A stretch of 32,978 bases of DNA, taken from the NCBI GenBank assembly GCA_900551525.1, contig URWD01000013.1, forward strand, positions 1 through 32,978, written 5' to 3'. The position numbers were made by a program, and so were the translations under genes. This DNA comes from an uncultured Mycoplasmatota bacterium. Its GTDB lineage: Bacteria > Bacillota_I > Bacilli_A > RF39 > UBA660. Under the pieces are notes generated by a model. It searched no databases and was not told the origin of the DNA. It was given only the letters and a program-made list of their open reading frames with translations. Below are positions 1-7,682 of this stretch, one piece after another (the first letter of the stretch is position 1; the number at the start of each line of letters is the position of its first letter).

Positions 1-100
1 GTGCTTTAAAGTATGCATATGTTGCACCAACTACTAAAGTAATTAGTGTTAAAACCCCAACTATACTAAAAATTAACGCTTGTTTTTTATTTTTTTCCAT
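1..100 (-). CDS. N-terminus of a secreted/anchored surface protein (partial)
   Basis: Only the first 33 codons are in the window; the gene runs off the left edge. The protein starts MEKNKKQALIFSIVGVLTLI and continues through a hydrophobic stretch to VVGATYAYF. A short basic N-terminus, one membrane segment and an ATYAYF end make a signal peptide or membrane anchor, of the kind seen in TasA/camelysin-like surface proteins of Gram-positives (resemblance only). The ATG at 98-100 is preceded by an AGGAG ribosome site and by a good promoter at 146-174. The function of the mature part cannot be judged. Confidence 0.75.
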   Translation of the reverse strand, partial: MEKNKKQALIFSIVGVLTLITLVVGATYAYFKA

Positions 101-145
101 ATTTGAACTACTCCTTATATAGTATTATCATACTTTACAATCAAA

Positions 146-174
146 ATTATACAAAAAATACTTTTGTTAGTCAA
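146..174 (-). promoter_or_regulatory. Promoter for the partial surface-protein gene
   Basis: On the minus strand TTGACT (169-174) and TATAAT (146-151) are separated by exactly 17 bases. It faces the partial gene at 1-100 and lies back to back with the XRE gene starting at 229. Confidence 0.7.
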
Positions 175-228
175 TACCTCACATATAGATATTTATTAAA
201 ATATTACAATATATGTAGGTGAAAAACT

Positions 229-492
229 ATGCATAATAAAGAAATTAATTTTGATACTGATATTTACAATACTATTAGAAAGAACATCAGAAAATATCGA
301 CTAGAAAAAGGACTAACATCCGCCGAACTTGCAGAAATGGTAGACTTATCACATGACTTTATAAGACAAATACAAAGTGAAAAAGTAGCATATAACTTTT
401 CCGTAGAAACATTATACAGAATATCTAAAGCTTTAGATGTACCAATAGATGTTCTAGTTACTAAAGAAGAAAAAGAAAAAATAGTTTCGTAA
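229..492 (+). CDS. XRE-family HTH transcriptional regulator, small
   Basis: An 87-residue protein that is essentially one helix-turn-helix domain of the Cro/CI (XRE) type. Residues about 15-75 carry the typical core: IRKYRLEKGLTSAELAEMV, a recognition helix around SHDFIRQIQ, and the closing LYRISKALDVPIDVLV. There is no extra ligand or dimerisation domain. An AGGTG ribosome site lies 9 bases before the ATG. It is divergent from the surface-protein gene at 1-100, whose promoter lies in the shared gap, so control of that gene or of itself is plausible but unproven. It is monocistronic and ends in a terminator shared with the convergent SDR gene. Confidence 0.85.
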   Translation: MHNKEINFDTDIYNTIRKNIRKYRLEKGLTSAELAEMVDLSHDFIRQIQSEKVAYNFSVETLYRISKALDVPIDVLVTKEEKEKIVS

Positions 493-511
493 AAATATGA
501 AACTATTTTTT
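476..511. terminator. Bidirectional terminator between xre and SDR genes
   Basis: Inverted repeat AAAAATAGTTTC (477-488) / GAAACTATTTTT with a 10-base loop, flanked by A- and T-runs. It covers the stop codons of both convergent genes and can serve either strand. Confidence 0.8.
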
Positions 512-1264
512 AATACCTAATTTCTTCCCTTGAATATGATAACAAAAAGAAAGTTGTAATCTATAAGGAACCAACCTTAATAAAAATATACCTAATTTTA
601 TTCTAAGTGTTGGAATAATAAGCATTTTCTTTTGAAATAATTTATCAATAGCATATTCAGCCACAAACTTAGGACTTGCTTCTTTAATACTAAATTCTCC
701 ATTAGCAACTTTATTAAAATTAGTATTAACTGGACCTGGACACAAAGCAGATACTACAACATGACTTCCACTTTGTCTAAGTTCTTCATTAATAGCCATC
801 GTAAGTTTTAAAACATAATTTTTAGTAGCATAATAAGTACTAAGTCTAGGACCAGCCATAAAACCAGCACTTGAAGCAACATTTAAAATATAACCAGAAT
901 CTTTTTCCACAAAATCTTTTAAAAATAACTTAGTTAAAATATGATATGCCTTTATATTTAAATCAATCATTTCTAATTCTCTATCTAAATCTGTCTCTGT
1001 AAATATACCAAATAACCCAAAACCAGCATTATTTATAAGTATATCAATATTTTTATCTTTACACATATCATATAACTTAAAAACATTCTTTTCTTTAAGT
1101 AAATCCATTTCTATAATATCTACATTTACTTTGACATTATCTTTTATTTTAATCATTTCTTCTTTACTTCTAGCAACAAGTATTAAATCAACACCTTTAT
1201 TTGCTAAAACATAAGCCATATTCTTTCCAATTCCACTTGAAGCCCCAGTTATAAGTGCCTTCAT
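503..1264 (-). CDS. Short-chain dehydrogenase/reductase (SDR)
   Basis: A 253-residue classical SDR, NAD(P)-dependent oxidoreductase of unknown substrate. The cofactor motif TGASSGIG is at residues 6-13, NNAG at 78-81, the catalytic serine region NVASSAGF near 128-135 and the YxxxK pair at Y144/K148. Length and motif spacing are normal for the DltE/YqjQ-like group of bacterial SDRs. A GGGAGG ribosome site precedes the ATG. It starts 19 bases after the stop of the upstream pyrophosphatase gene, so the two are probably co-transcribed. The TAG stop lies inside the terminator hairpin. Confidence 0.9.
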   Translation of the reverse strand: MKALITGASSGIGKNMAYVLANKGVDLILVARSKEEMIKIKDNVKVNVDIIEMDLLKEKNVFKLYDMCKDKNIDILINNAGFGLFGIFTETDLDRELEMIDLNIKAYHILTKLFLKDFVEKDSGYILNVASSAGFMAGPRLSTYYATKNYVLKLTMAINEELRQSGSHVVVSALCPGPVNTNFNKVANGEFSIKEASPKFVAEYAIDKLFQKKMLIIPTLRIKLGIFLLRLVPYRLQLSFCYHIQGKKLGIKK

Positions 1265-1283
1265 TTATATGCCTCCCAAATTA

Positions 1284-2897
1284 TTACTTATCTTCCATAA
1301 CACTTAAGATACTTGGAAGTATTTGTTTCTTTCTAGAAACTACTTTAGGAATATAAACTCCTTCATAAGTATCTTTAAGACCAAAACCATCCTCAACAAT
1401 ATCTTTAGCTTTAGTATTATAAATTACATAAGAACCATTCTTAATAATATCTGTTATAAATATAACTACAACATTATAATTAGTATCAACCATTTCATCT
1501 AAAACATGTACATATTCATCCATATTTTCTTTAATTTTATCAAAATCTAAAGTCATAACTTGACCAATACCTAAAGTTTTAGTACCCACTACATAGTTCT
1601 TAAAGTCACTCTTTATTAAATCTCTAACACTCATACCATCAATAGATGAAGCAGCTTTAATCATTTCAAGACCATATTTATCAATATCAACTTTAGCAAT
1701 ACTTGCAAGTTTTACTGCTGCAAATCTATCATCTTCAGTAGTTGTTGGACTAGTAAGAAGTAATGTATCAGAAAGTATTGCAGAAAGCATTAAACCTGCA
1801 ATATCTTTTGGAATACTTATTTTCTTTTCTAAAAACATATCATATATCATAGTTGATGTACATCCAACCGGTTTACTTCTAAAATTAATTGGCACATTAG
1901 TACCTATTGCACCCAAATTATGATGGTCAATGATTTCTAAAATATCAGCTTCTTCAATACCATCTACAGATTGAGCCAAATTATTATGGTCAACAAGTAT
2001 TACTTTTTGTTTTTCATAATCATTAGGTCCTGTAAGTCTAATCAAACCTAAACATTCACCTTTATTATTAATAACTGGATAATTAGTATGATTAACTTTA
2101 TGAGTCATAGTTTTAAAGTCACTAAAATAATCTTCATTATTAACAGTCACTGGGTTTTTATTAATATTAATATTCTTAATATAATTACTTAATGTAATTC
2201 TAGTAGCTATTTGAAAACTATCAAGTTCTGAAGCAATCATATTAACTCCATTCTTTTCAGCTTTTTTAATAACCTTTTTATCCAAATTAACATTTAAAGG
2301 AATAATAACAAGTTTAACTTTAGACTTAATAGCATAATCTAAAACTTTATATCTATCACCTACAATTAAAATATCATTACTATCCAAATTAATAGCTTGT
2401 TCCAAAGCTTTAAAACTAAGCCCTGCAATATGAGTTTTACCAACTATTTTATCATCACATTTAACGATAACTTTAGCATCAATAGTATCAATAATATTAT
2501 CTAAAGTTGTATCAACATATTCTCTATTTCCATTAATTAAATATTTAGCAAGTTCTTTTAAAGTTACATAGCCTGTAAGCTTCTTATTATCATCAATTAA
2601 AGGAACTGCTGTAATATTTCTTTTTTGCATTAACTTAAATGCTGCATCAATAGATTCATTCTCATTAATATATGCTTTTTTATCATACTTAACATTTTTA
2701 ATTCTAACTCTAACATCATTTAAATAACTAGGTACAGCAACTTTAAAGTAATCTAAAACAAACTTAGTTTCATTATTAATATTACCAAGTACTTTAGGTA
2801 CAGTTTTATCTCCTAATTCATTTTTCAAATATGAAAGAGCAATACTTGAACAAACAGTATCAGTATCAGGACTTTTATGTCCAAAAATATATGTCAT
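1284..2897 (-). CDS. Manganese-dependent inorganic pyrophosphatase with CBS and DRTGG domains
   Basis: A 537-residue family II pyrophosphatase (DHH superfamily) that hydrolyses pyrophosphate to phosphate in the cytoplasm. The metal motif GHKSPDTD is at residues 6-13, the DHNN and IDHHN motifs near 302 and 324, and the DHHA2 substrate motif SRKKQ at 521-525. Between the first motif and the DHH core lies an insert of about 230 residues: one CBS repeat (about 70-120), a DRTGG-like segment and a second CBS repeat (about 245-290). In characterised CBS-type enzymes this insert binds adenine nucleotides and regulates activity. All catalytic motifs are intact. First gene of a two-gene operon with the SDR; ribosome site GAGGT. 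Confidence 0.93.
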   Translation of the reverse strand: MTYIFGHKSPDTDTVCSSIALSYLKNELGDKTVPKVLGNINNETKFVLDYFKVAVPSYLNDVRVRIKNVKYDKKAYINENESIDAAFKLMQKRNITAVPLIDDNKKLTGYVTLKELAKYLINGNREYVDTTLDNIIDTIDAKVIVKCDDKIVGKTHIAGLSFKALEQAINLDSNDILIVGDRYKVLDYAIKSKVKLVIIPLNVNLDKKVIKKAEKNGVNMIASELDSFQIATRITLSNYIKNININKNPVTVNNEDYFSDFKTMTHKVNHTNYPVINNKGECLGLIRLTGPNDYEKQKVILVDHNNLAQSVDGIEEADILEIIDHHNLGAIGTNVPINFRSKPVGCTSTMIYDMFLEKKISIPKDIAGLMLSAILSDTLLLTSPTTTEDDRFAAVKLASIAKVDIDKYGLEMIKAASSIDGMSVRDLIKSDFKNYVVGTKTLGIGQVMTLDFDKIKENMDEYVHVLDEMVDTNYNVVVIFITDIIKNGSYVIYNTKAKDIVEDGFGLKDTYEGVYIPKVVSRKKQILPSILSVMEDK

Positions 2898-2991
2898 TTT
2901 CCATTACCTCGCTTTTTATAAGAAGATTTTACCACAAATTATTATATTTTTAAATAGTAAATTTGTATAAGCTACATATCACATCAAAAAT

Positions 2992-3131
2992 TTGACAACA
3001 ATATTATTATATGGTATTATGTATTTAGCAAAGAAAATTTGCATACAATAGGAAACATTTAATTTTTGCATGTTGAGTGTTAACCTAAGTATGGTTTACC
3101 CAATCAAGCTTGATTGGGTATTTTTATTTTA
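2992..3131 (+). ncRNA. Small RNA gene, copy 1 of a repeated motif (promoter + terminator)
   Basis: This is most of the 364-base gap between the pyrophosphatase and uvrB. It has its own promoter, TTGACA (2992-2997), 17 bases, then TATTAT (3015-3020) with an extended -10 TG. The transcript should start near 3027 with a small hairpin (GCAAA/TTTGC). The shared motif follows: GGAAACA (3051-3057), a 20-base loop region, then TGTTAACC (3078-3085), which can pair with it. It ends in a perfect 22-base palindrome, ACCCAATCAAGCTTGATTGG GT (3098-3119), followed by a T-run. There is no ORF. uvrB has a separate promoter downstream, so this looks like a free-standing RNA of about 100 bases rather than a leader. 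Related copies lie at 7166-7283 and 7395-7421. Confidence 0.6.
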
Positions 3132-3180
3132 TTATTACTTATAAATTTAATTATACAATTACTAATTGATAGCATTTTAA

Positions 3181-3209
3181 TTGACAAACAAATATTTGCT
3201 TAGTATAAT
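3181..3209 (+). promoter_or_regulatory. uvrB promoter
   Basis: TTGACA (3181-3186), a 17-base spacer and TATAAT (3204-3209): a perfect vegetative sigma-A promoter 53 bases before the uvrB start. I saw no clear LexA box of the Bacillus type over it. Confidence 0.85.
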
Positions 3210-3261
3210 ATCATTGTGAGTTGAAAATATTATAAATATAAAATAGATTGGAGATGTAAAC

Positions 3262-5202
3262 ATGTTTGAACTTATAAGTAAATATAAACCTAGTGGTGAC
3301 CAACCAGAAGCTATTAAAGAATTAGTAGAAGGTATAAATGAAGGCAAAAAAGAACAAGTATTATTAGGAGCAACAGGTACAGGTAAAACATTTACCATAG
3401 CAAATGTTATAGAAAAAACTAACAAACCAACCTTGGTTTTAGCACATAATAAAACGTTAGCTGGTCAACTTTATGCAGAATTAAAAGAGTTTTTTCCTAA
3501 TAATCATGTAGAGTATTTTGTTTCATATTATGATTATTACCAACCAGAAGCTTATGTTCCAAGTAGTGATACCTATATAGAAAAAGATTCATCAATAAAT
3601 GATGAAATTGATGAACTTAGACACGCTGCAACAAGTGCCCTTATTAATTATAGAGATGTTATAGTAGTTGCCTCAGTATCATGTATTTATGGTATTGGTG
3701 AAAAAGAAGAATATGAAAAAAATATGTTAATATTAACTATTGGTGACAAAATATCTAGAGGTAAAATACTAAATAGACTTGTTGATATGACTTATGAAAG
3801 AAATGATTTAGATTTTCATCGTGGGACATTTAGAGCCAGAGGAAACAACATAGATATTATTCCTGTTAATGAAAAAGTAAGTGGTATTAGAATCATTTTA
3901 GAAGATGACATAGTCGAAGAAATTTGCACATTTGACCCCCTTACTGGAGCTATATCACAAAGCAAAAAATCAGTTACTATATCACCAGCATCCCACTTTG
4001 TTACAAGTAAAGAAAAATTAGACGAAGCATGTAATAGAATTGAAGTCGAATTAAAAGAAAGACTTGAAGTATTAAAAAGTGAAAACAAATTAATCGAAGA
4101 ACAAAGACTACGTGAAAGAACGAATTATGATTTAGAAATGCTAAGAGAAACTGGCTTTTGTAATGGCGTTGAAAACTATTCAAGACATTTAGCTTTAAGA
4201 GGCCCGGGAGAAACCCCATCATGTTTAATAGATTTCTTTCCAAAAGATTTTTTACTTGTAGTAGATGAGTCTCACGTTACTTTGCCACAAGTAAGAGCCA
4301 TGTATAATGGTGATAGAATGCGAAAACAAACTTTAGTGGATTATGGTTTTAGACTTCCAAGTGCTTTAGACAATAGACCGCTTAAATTTGAAGAATTTGA
4401 AGAAAAAATTAATCAAGCAATTTATGTTTCAGCAACCCCAGGAGATTATGAACTTGAAAAGACAAACAACAAATTTGTAGAACAAATTATTAGACCAACT
4501 GGATTACTTGACCCAATTATTGAAGTTCGTAAATCCGAAGGACAAATTGATGATATCATAAATGAAATAAATGATAGAATTAAGAAAAATGAAAGAGTAT
4601 TAATTACTACTCTAACAATTAGAATGAGTGAAGAACTAACAAATTATTTAAAAGAAATGAATATCAAAGTTGCATATTTACATAGTGAAGTTAAAACACT
4701 TGAAAGACTTAAAATCATTCACGATTTACGAAGTGGTGTTTATGATTGTATTGTAGGTATTAACCTTTTACGTGAAGGTTTAGATATACCAGAAGTAAGT
4801 TTAATATGTATATTAGATGCAGACAAGCAAGGCTTCCTTCGAAGTACACGTAGTTTAATTCAAACCATTGGAAGAGCAGCACGTAATGAAAATGGTAAAG
4901 TAATTATGTATGCAGATACATATAGTGACTCCATGAACGAAGCCATCACAGAAACTCAAAGAAGACGCGCTATCCAAGAGGAATATAATAAAATTCATGG
5001 CATAACACCAAAAACAATTATTAAAGATATAAAAGAAGTTGTAACAAATGAAGTAACTGGTAAAAAGCCAAAACTATCTAAAAAAGAAAGAGTCTTACAA
5101 ATCGAACAAATTGAAAAAGAAATGCGTGAAGCAGCAGCAGCCATGGACTTTGAAAGAGCAATGGAACTAAGAGATATTTATTTTGAACTTAAAGGCATAT
5201 AA
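3262..5202 (+). CDS. uvrB: Excinuclease ABC subunit B
   Basis: A 646-residue UvrB, the damage-verifying helicase-like subunit of nucleotide excision repair that takes over DNA from UvrA and recruits UvrC. The Walker A motif GATGTGKT is at residues 36-43, the DNA-clamping beta-hairpin region (YYDYYQPEAYVP) follows near 90, the helicase motifs are intact (DESH, and QTIGRAARN near the C-terminus), and the UVR domain that contacts UvrC occupies about 605-646. Length is slightly short of the usual 660-670. Ribosome site GGAG. It is transcribed alone, with its own promoter and terminator; uvrA and uvrC are not adjacent. Confidence 0.97.
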   Translation: MFELISKYKPSGDQPEAIKELVEGINEGKKEQVLLGATGTGKTFTIANVIEKTNKPTLVLAHNKTLAGQLYAELKEFFPNNHVEYFVSYYDYYQPEAYVPSSDTYIEKDSSINDEIDELRHAATSALINYRDVIVVASVSCIYGIGEKEEYEKNMLILTIGDKISRGKILNRLVDMTYERNDLDFHRGTFRARGNNIDIIPVNEKVSGIRIILEDDIVEEICTFDPLTGAISQSKKSVTISPASHFVTSKEKLDEACNRIEVELKERLEVLKSENKLIEEQRLRERTNYDLEMLRETGFCNGVENYSRHLALRGPGETPSCLIDFFPKDFLLVVDESHVTLPQVRAMYNGDRMRKQTLVDYGFRLPSALDNRPLKFEEFEEKINQAIYVSATPGDYELEKTNNKFVEQIIRPTGLLDPIIEVRKSEGQIDDIINEINDRIKKNERVLITTLTIRMSEELTNYLKEMNIKVAYLHSEVKTLERLKIIHDLRSGVYDCIVGINLLREGLDIPEVSLICILDADKQGFLRSTRSLIQTIGRAARNENGKVIMYADTYSDSMNEAITETQRRRAIQEEYNKIHGITPKTIIKDIKEVVTNEVTGKKPKLSKKERVLQIEQIEKEMREAAAAMDFERAMELRDIYFELKGI

Positions 5203-5236
5203 AAATGTAATGGATAAATTCCATTACATTTTTTAA
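5201..5236. terminator. Bidirectional terminator between uvrB and the dgkA operon
   Basis: AAAATGTAATGG / CCATTACATTTT with a 7-base loop and T-runs on both strands. It overlaps the stop codons of the two convergent genes. Confidence 0.85.
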
Positions 5237-5595
5237 AACAAACTAATAATTTTAGGTAAAAATATTATAACTCCAACAATCGCAGATGCAAGAGCAAATA
5301 CTAAAACAGCACCTGCAGCAATATCTTTCGCATATTTAGCATGAACTCTTATCTCCGGAGATAATAAATTAACTACTTCTTCAATTGATGTATTAAATAA
5401 CTCTGCACCAATTACTAAAGCAAAAAGTATAATACATGTTATCCATTCCCATACGGCTAATTTAAGAACAAATCCCAAAATAACCACTAAAATCATAGCT
5501 AAAGCATGTATTTTTAAATTTCTTTCAGCCTTAAAAGCTTTTTTTATTCCTTCTATAGCATAACCAAAACTACTTATTAAACTATCACTTTTCAT
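5233..5595 (-). CDS. dgkA: Diacylglycerol/undecaprenol kinase (DgkA type)
   Basis: A 120-residue integral membrane kinase of the small Gram-positive DgkA family. In Firmicutes such enzymes mostly phosphorylate undecaprenol to undecaprenyl phosphate (UdpK), rather than diacylglycerol. Visible signatures are the N-terminal SFGYAIEGIKKAFKAERNLK and the catalytic ELFNTSIEEVV in the second membrane helix; three membrane segments are predicted. Last gene of a three-gene operon; its start overlaps the end of the PAP2 gene by 11 bases, implying translational coupling. The neighbours (PAP2 and DUF368) support the lipid-carrier role. Confidence 0.9.
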   Translation of the reverse strand: MKSDSLISSFGYAIEGIKKAFKAERNLKIHALAMILVVILGFVLKLAVWEWITCIILFALVIGAELFNTSIEEVVNLLSPEIRVHAKYAKDIAAGAVLVFALASAIVGVIIFLPKIISLF

Positions 5596-6211
5596 TTTTT
5601 ATCACCTTTTTATTATATATGTAAATATAAACAATTAAATATGCAAGTGCAAGGAAAAATCCACCAACAACATCAGTAAAATAATGAACACCAACATAAA
5701 TTCTACTAAAACCAATTGTTAAAATAAGTAAACTTAATAAAGTAATTAAAGTCCATTTCAAATATTTATTATTAACATTTTTATAAACAAGATAAATTAC
5801 TAAACCATAAAAAGCTACACTAATCATAGAATGTCCTGAAGGAAAACTATAACCACTTTCTTCAACCAATCTAAGTACATTAGGTCTAGGTCTTCTAACT
5901 ATATGTTTTATTGTTTGATTAATAACTGTACATCCTACTAAATCAAAAGTAATAAACCACCTATTTTTCTTACAAAACATAAAACACAAAACACCAAGCA
6001 AAACAATAAATGCTACACCACCTAAATGAGTAACACATTTAAGTATTGATGAAAGAGTATCATTCATAATATTTTTAGATATAAAATTATAAATATTATT
6101 ATCAATATCTAAAACTCCATACTTACAAACATTAAATAGAATTACACTAAAGAGTAATAAACATAAACAAACAATTATTATTCTAAACTTCTTCATAAAC
6201 TTAACCTTCAA
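5585..6211 (-). CDS. PAP2-family phosphatase (likely undecaprenyl-diphosphate phosphatase)
   Basis: A 208-residue membrane phosphatase of the PAP2/haloperoxidase superfamily with about six membrane segments. The three catalytic blocks are intact: KHIVRRPRP, then YSFPSGHS, then FSRIYVGVHYFTDVVGG (the SRxxxxxHxxxD signature). Known family members remove phosphate from undecaprenyl diphosphate (UppP-like) or phosphatidate on the outer face of the membrane. Overlaps the upstream DUF368 gene and the downstream dgkA by 11 bases each. Position between a carrier flippase and a carrier kinase favours C55-PP as substrate (inference). Confidence 0.9.
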   Translation of the reverse strand: MKVKFMKKFRIIIVCLCLLLFSVILFNVCKYGVLDIDNNIYNFISKNIMNDTLSSILKCVTHLGGVAFIVLLGVLCFMFCKKNRWFITFDLVGCTVINQTIKHIVRRPRPNVLRLVEESGYSFPSGHSMISVAFYGLVIYLVYKNVNNKYLKWTLITLLSLLILTIGFSRIYVGVHYFTDVVGGFFLALAYLIVYIYIYNKKVIKNEK

Positions 6212-7094
6212 TATGTTTCTTTTCTAATATTTTCTTAACTTTTTCAAGTCCCATTATAACTAAACCACCAATTATAAAGAATAAAACGTTAAATGTTTCA
6301 AAACTCATTGCATCCTTAGGAACTTCTAAAGTCGTTGGTCCCATAATAATAGCATATAATGAACCAATCATTAAGCCAATAATCAAATACACTGTAGCAC
6401 TACGATGCTTATCCAAAGCATGTTTAATTAATTTAATAACTAAAGCAATACCAAGTAAAATACCAATACCAAAACAGAAAAGTGCAGGAAAATATGTAAA
6501 ATTAAAATGTAAAAACTCTTTAATACCATTAATAATCGGAATATAAAGGCCAAAAATAAGTAATAAAGTTGAGCCTGATATACCAGGTAAAACCATTGCA
6601 CTAATAGCAATCATACCAGCAACCAATATATATAAAACAAGGCCAAAATTTAAATTTGCAATATTAACACCAGAACTACCAGTCATTGGATTAAAATAAG
6701 TAATTAAAGAAACTACTAATATTCCAATTATAGAAAATATAATATTCTTATAATTTCCTTTTAAATTATTTTTTTCTTCTTTTATAATTAATGGTATTGA
6801 AAATATGATAAAACCTAAGAATAACGAACTAACAGCATATATCTTACTTTCAAATAAACTTGTAAGTACTAAAGTTGCAAGACCAACACCTACAACCCAA
6901 CCAGTACCAAGTTTAAATAAAAACCAAAGTGCACTTTTCTTTTTAGCAAAATCTCCATAAAAAACATCATTCAAAGCGTTTATAAATTTATCATAAAAAC
7001 CTAAAATAAATGCAATGGTTCCTCCGCTTACGCCTGGAACACTATCAGCAAGTGCCATACAAAATCCCCAAAACGCATTAATTAAATACTTCAT
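6201..7094 (-). CDS. popT: DUF368 protein, PopT-type undecaprenyl-phosphate flippase
   Basis: A 297-residue polytopic membrane protein with about eight to ten membrane segments. It carries the DUF368 hallmark near the N-terminus, ADSVPGVSGGTIAFILG, and a second related loop, SAMVLPGISGSTLLLIFG, in the second half, which suggests an inverted repeat fold. DUF368 proteins (PopT) were shown to recycle undecaprenyl phosphate across the cytoplasmic membrane. First gene of the operon with PAP2 and DgkA. Ribosome site GGTGAT; promoter at 7116-7143. Confidence 0.9.
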   Translation of the reverse strand: MKYLINAFWGFCMALADSVPGVSGGTIAFILGFYDKFINALNDVFYGDFAKKKSALWFLFKLGTGWVVGVGLATLVLTSLFESKIYAVSSLFLGFIIFSIPLIIKEEKNNLKGNYKNIIFSIIGILVVSLITYFNPMTGSSGVNIANLNFGLVLYILVAGMIAISAMVLPGISGSTLLLIFGLYIPIINGIKEFLHFNFTYFPALFCFGIGILLGIALVIKLIKHALDKHRSATVYLIIGLMIGSLYAIIMGPTTLEVPKDAMSFETFNVLFFIIGGLVIMGLEKVKKILEKKHIEG

Positions 7095-7115
7095 AATTTA
7101 TCTATCACCTATTAA

Positions 7116-7143
7116 ATTATATCAAAAATATTGAAAAAAGCAA
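7116..7143 (-). promoter_or_regulatory. Promoter of the popT-PAP2-dgkA operon
   Basis: On the minus strand TTGCTT (7138-7143), 16 bases, TATAAT (7116-7121). Its -35 overlaps the oppositely directed promoter of the small RNA at 7131-7159, so the two promoters could compete. Confidence 0.65.
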
Positions 7144-7283
7144 TAATTTATGGTATTATACAAGTATATGAAGAACTCCTTCATATAAAAAAGGAAACAT
7201 TTGACTTTAGTATGCTGAGTGTTACCTTTTATAAGAGTTTATGTTTACTTGTACGATTATTGTAACAAGTGAACATTTTTTTA
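7131..7283 (+). ncRNA. Small RNA gene, copy 2 of the repeated motif
   Basis: Promoter TTGAAA (7131-7136), 17 bases, TATTAT (7154-7159) with the extended -10 TGG shared with copy 1 (both read TATGGTATTAT). The transcript should start near 7166 with an 8-bp hairpin ATATGAAG/CTTCATAT (7166-7186). The shared core follows: GGAAACA (7193-7199) ... GCTGAG ... TGTTACC (7220-7226). It ends in the terminator ATGTTTACTTGT / ACAAGTGAACAT (7241-7276) and a T-run. No ORF. The size and order (hairpin, core, terminator) match copy 1 at about 3027-3131, while the hairpin and terminator sequences differ, which argues for conserved RNA structure. Confidence 0.6.
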
Positions 7284-7329
7284 ATGAAGAAATAATCTTC
7301 TTTAAAAATGCTTTCATTTTTTCTATTAC

Positions 7330-7433
7330 TCACAGACCTCCTTTCTACCCTTTACCATAAACCCCACAGAGAGGAGATATGAAAAAAGTAGATAGGCAAC
7401 ATCAGCAATCAAATATTTCCTGAATAAATTATA
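7330..7433 (-). ncRNA. Third copy of the small-RNA motif at the 5' end of a minus-strand transcript
   Basis: Minus strand: -35-like TTTACT (7451-7456), 17 bases, TATAAT (7428-7433) with extended -10 TGA. The predicted transcript begins near 7421 and opens directly with the shared core: GGAAATA (7414-7420) ... GCTGA ... TGTTGCC (7395-7401). Compared with copy 2, C to U keeps the pair as a U-G wobble and the unpaired position stays at the third base. Downstream, ATCTCCT can pair with AGGAGGT around a Shine-Dalgarno-like AAAGGAGGT near 7337-7345. The 3' end is not clear. The transcript runs towards, and may overlap, copy 2, which is on the other strand. Confidence 0.4.
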
Positions 7434-7648
7434 TCAAAAACATAACATTAAGTAAACATTTTGAAACATTTTTATAAATAAAATAAACATTATTATACCA
7501 ATAAATTGCAAGCTATCCTTAGCCACAAAAAAAATCATACAATTTAACTAATAAATGTGGAAAATTATTTTATAATTGAGATAATCTTCTACTCACAAAC
7601 TACTATCTTATACCTTTATAAAAAACAGCATTTGTCAAGTATGGTTAA

Positions 7649-7682
7649 AAAGGCATAAAACTCCAAAAAGTTTTATGCCTTT
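7649..7682 (-). terminator. murD terminator
   Basis: AAAGGCATAAAACT / AGTTTTATGCCTTT with a short loop, then a T-run on the minus strand; it covers the last codons of murD. Confidence 0.85.

Larger units (their letters stand above)
7095..7672. other. 578-base gap with no recognised protein gene
   Basis: It holds the popT promoter, small-RNA copies 2 (plus) and 3 (minus), a weak partial duplication (minus-strand TTTGTGAGTA near 7595 resembles GTCTGTGAGTA near 7335), an isolated extended -10 TGGTATAAT at 7492-7499 on the minus strand, and the murD terminator at the right edge. Two tiny minus-strand ORFs (7229-7333 from GTG, 34 residues; 7222-7317 from ATG, 31 residues) lie across the convergent zone; neither has a well-spaced ribosome site. 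Confidence 0.5.

Noticed and set aside
2992..3131. A T-box or known riboswitch before uvrB
   Set aside because: No T-box sequence or recognised riboswitch core; uvrB has its own promoter after the terminator.
7229..7333. Short GTG-started and ATG-started ORFs (34 and 31 residues) as genes
   Set aside because: Polar or doubtful composition, ribosome site too near or too far, and they lie across small-RNA sequences; kept only as a remark.
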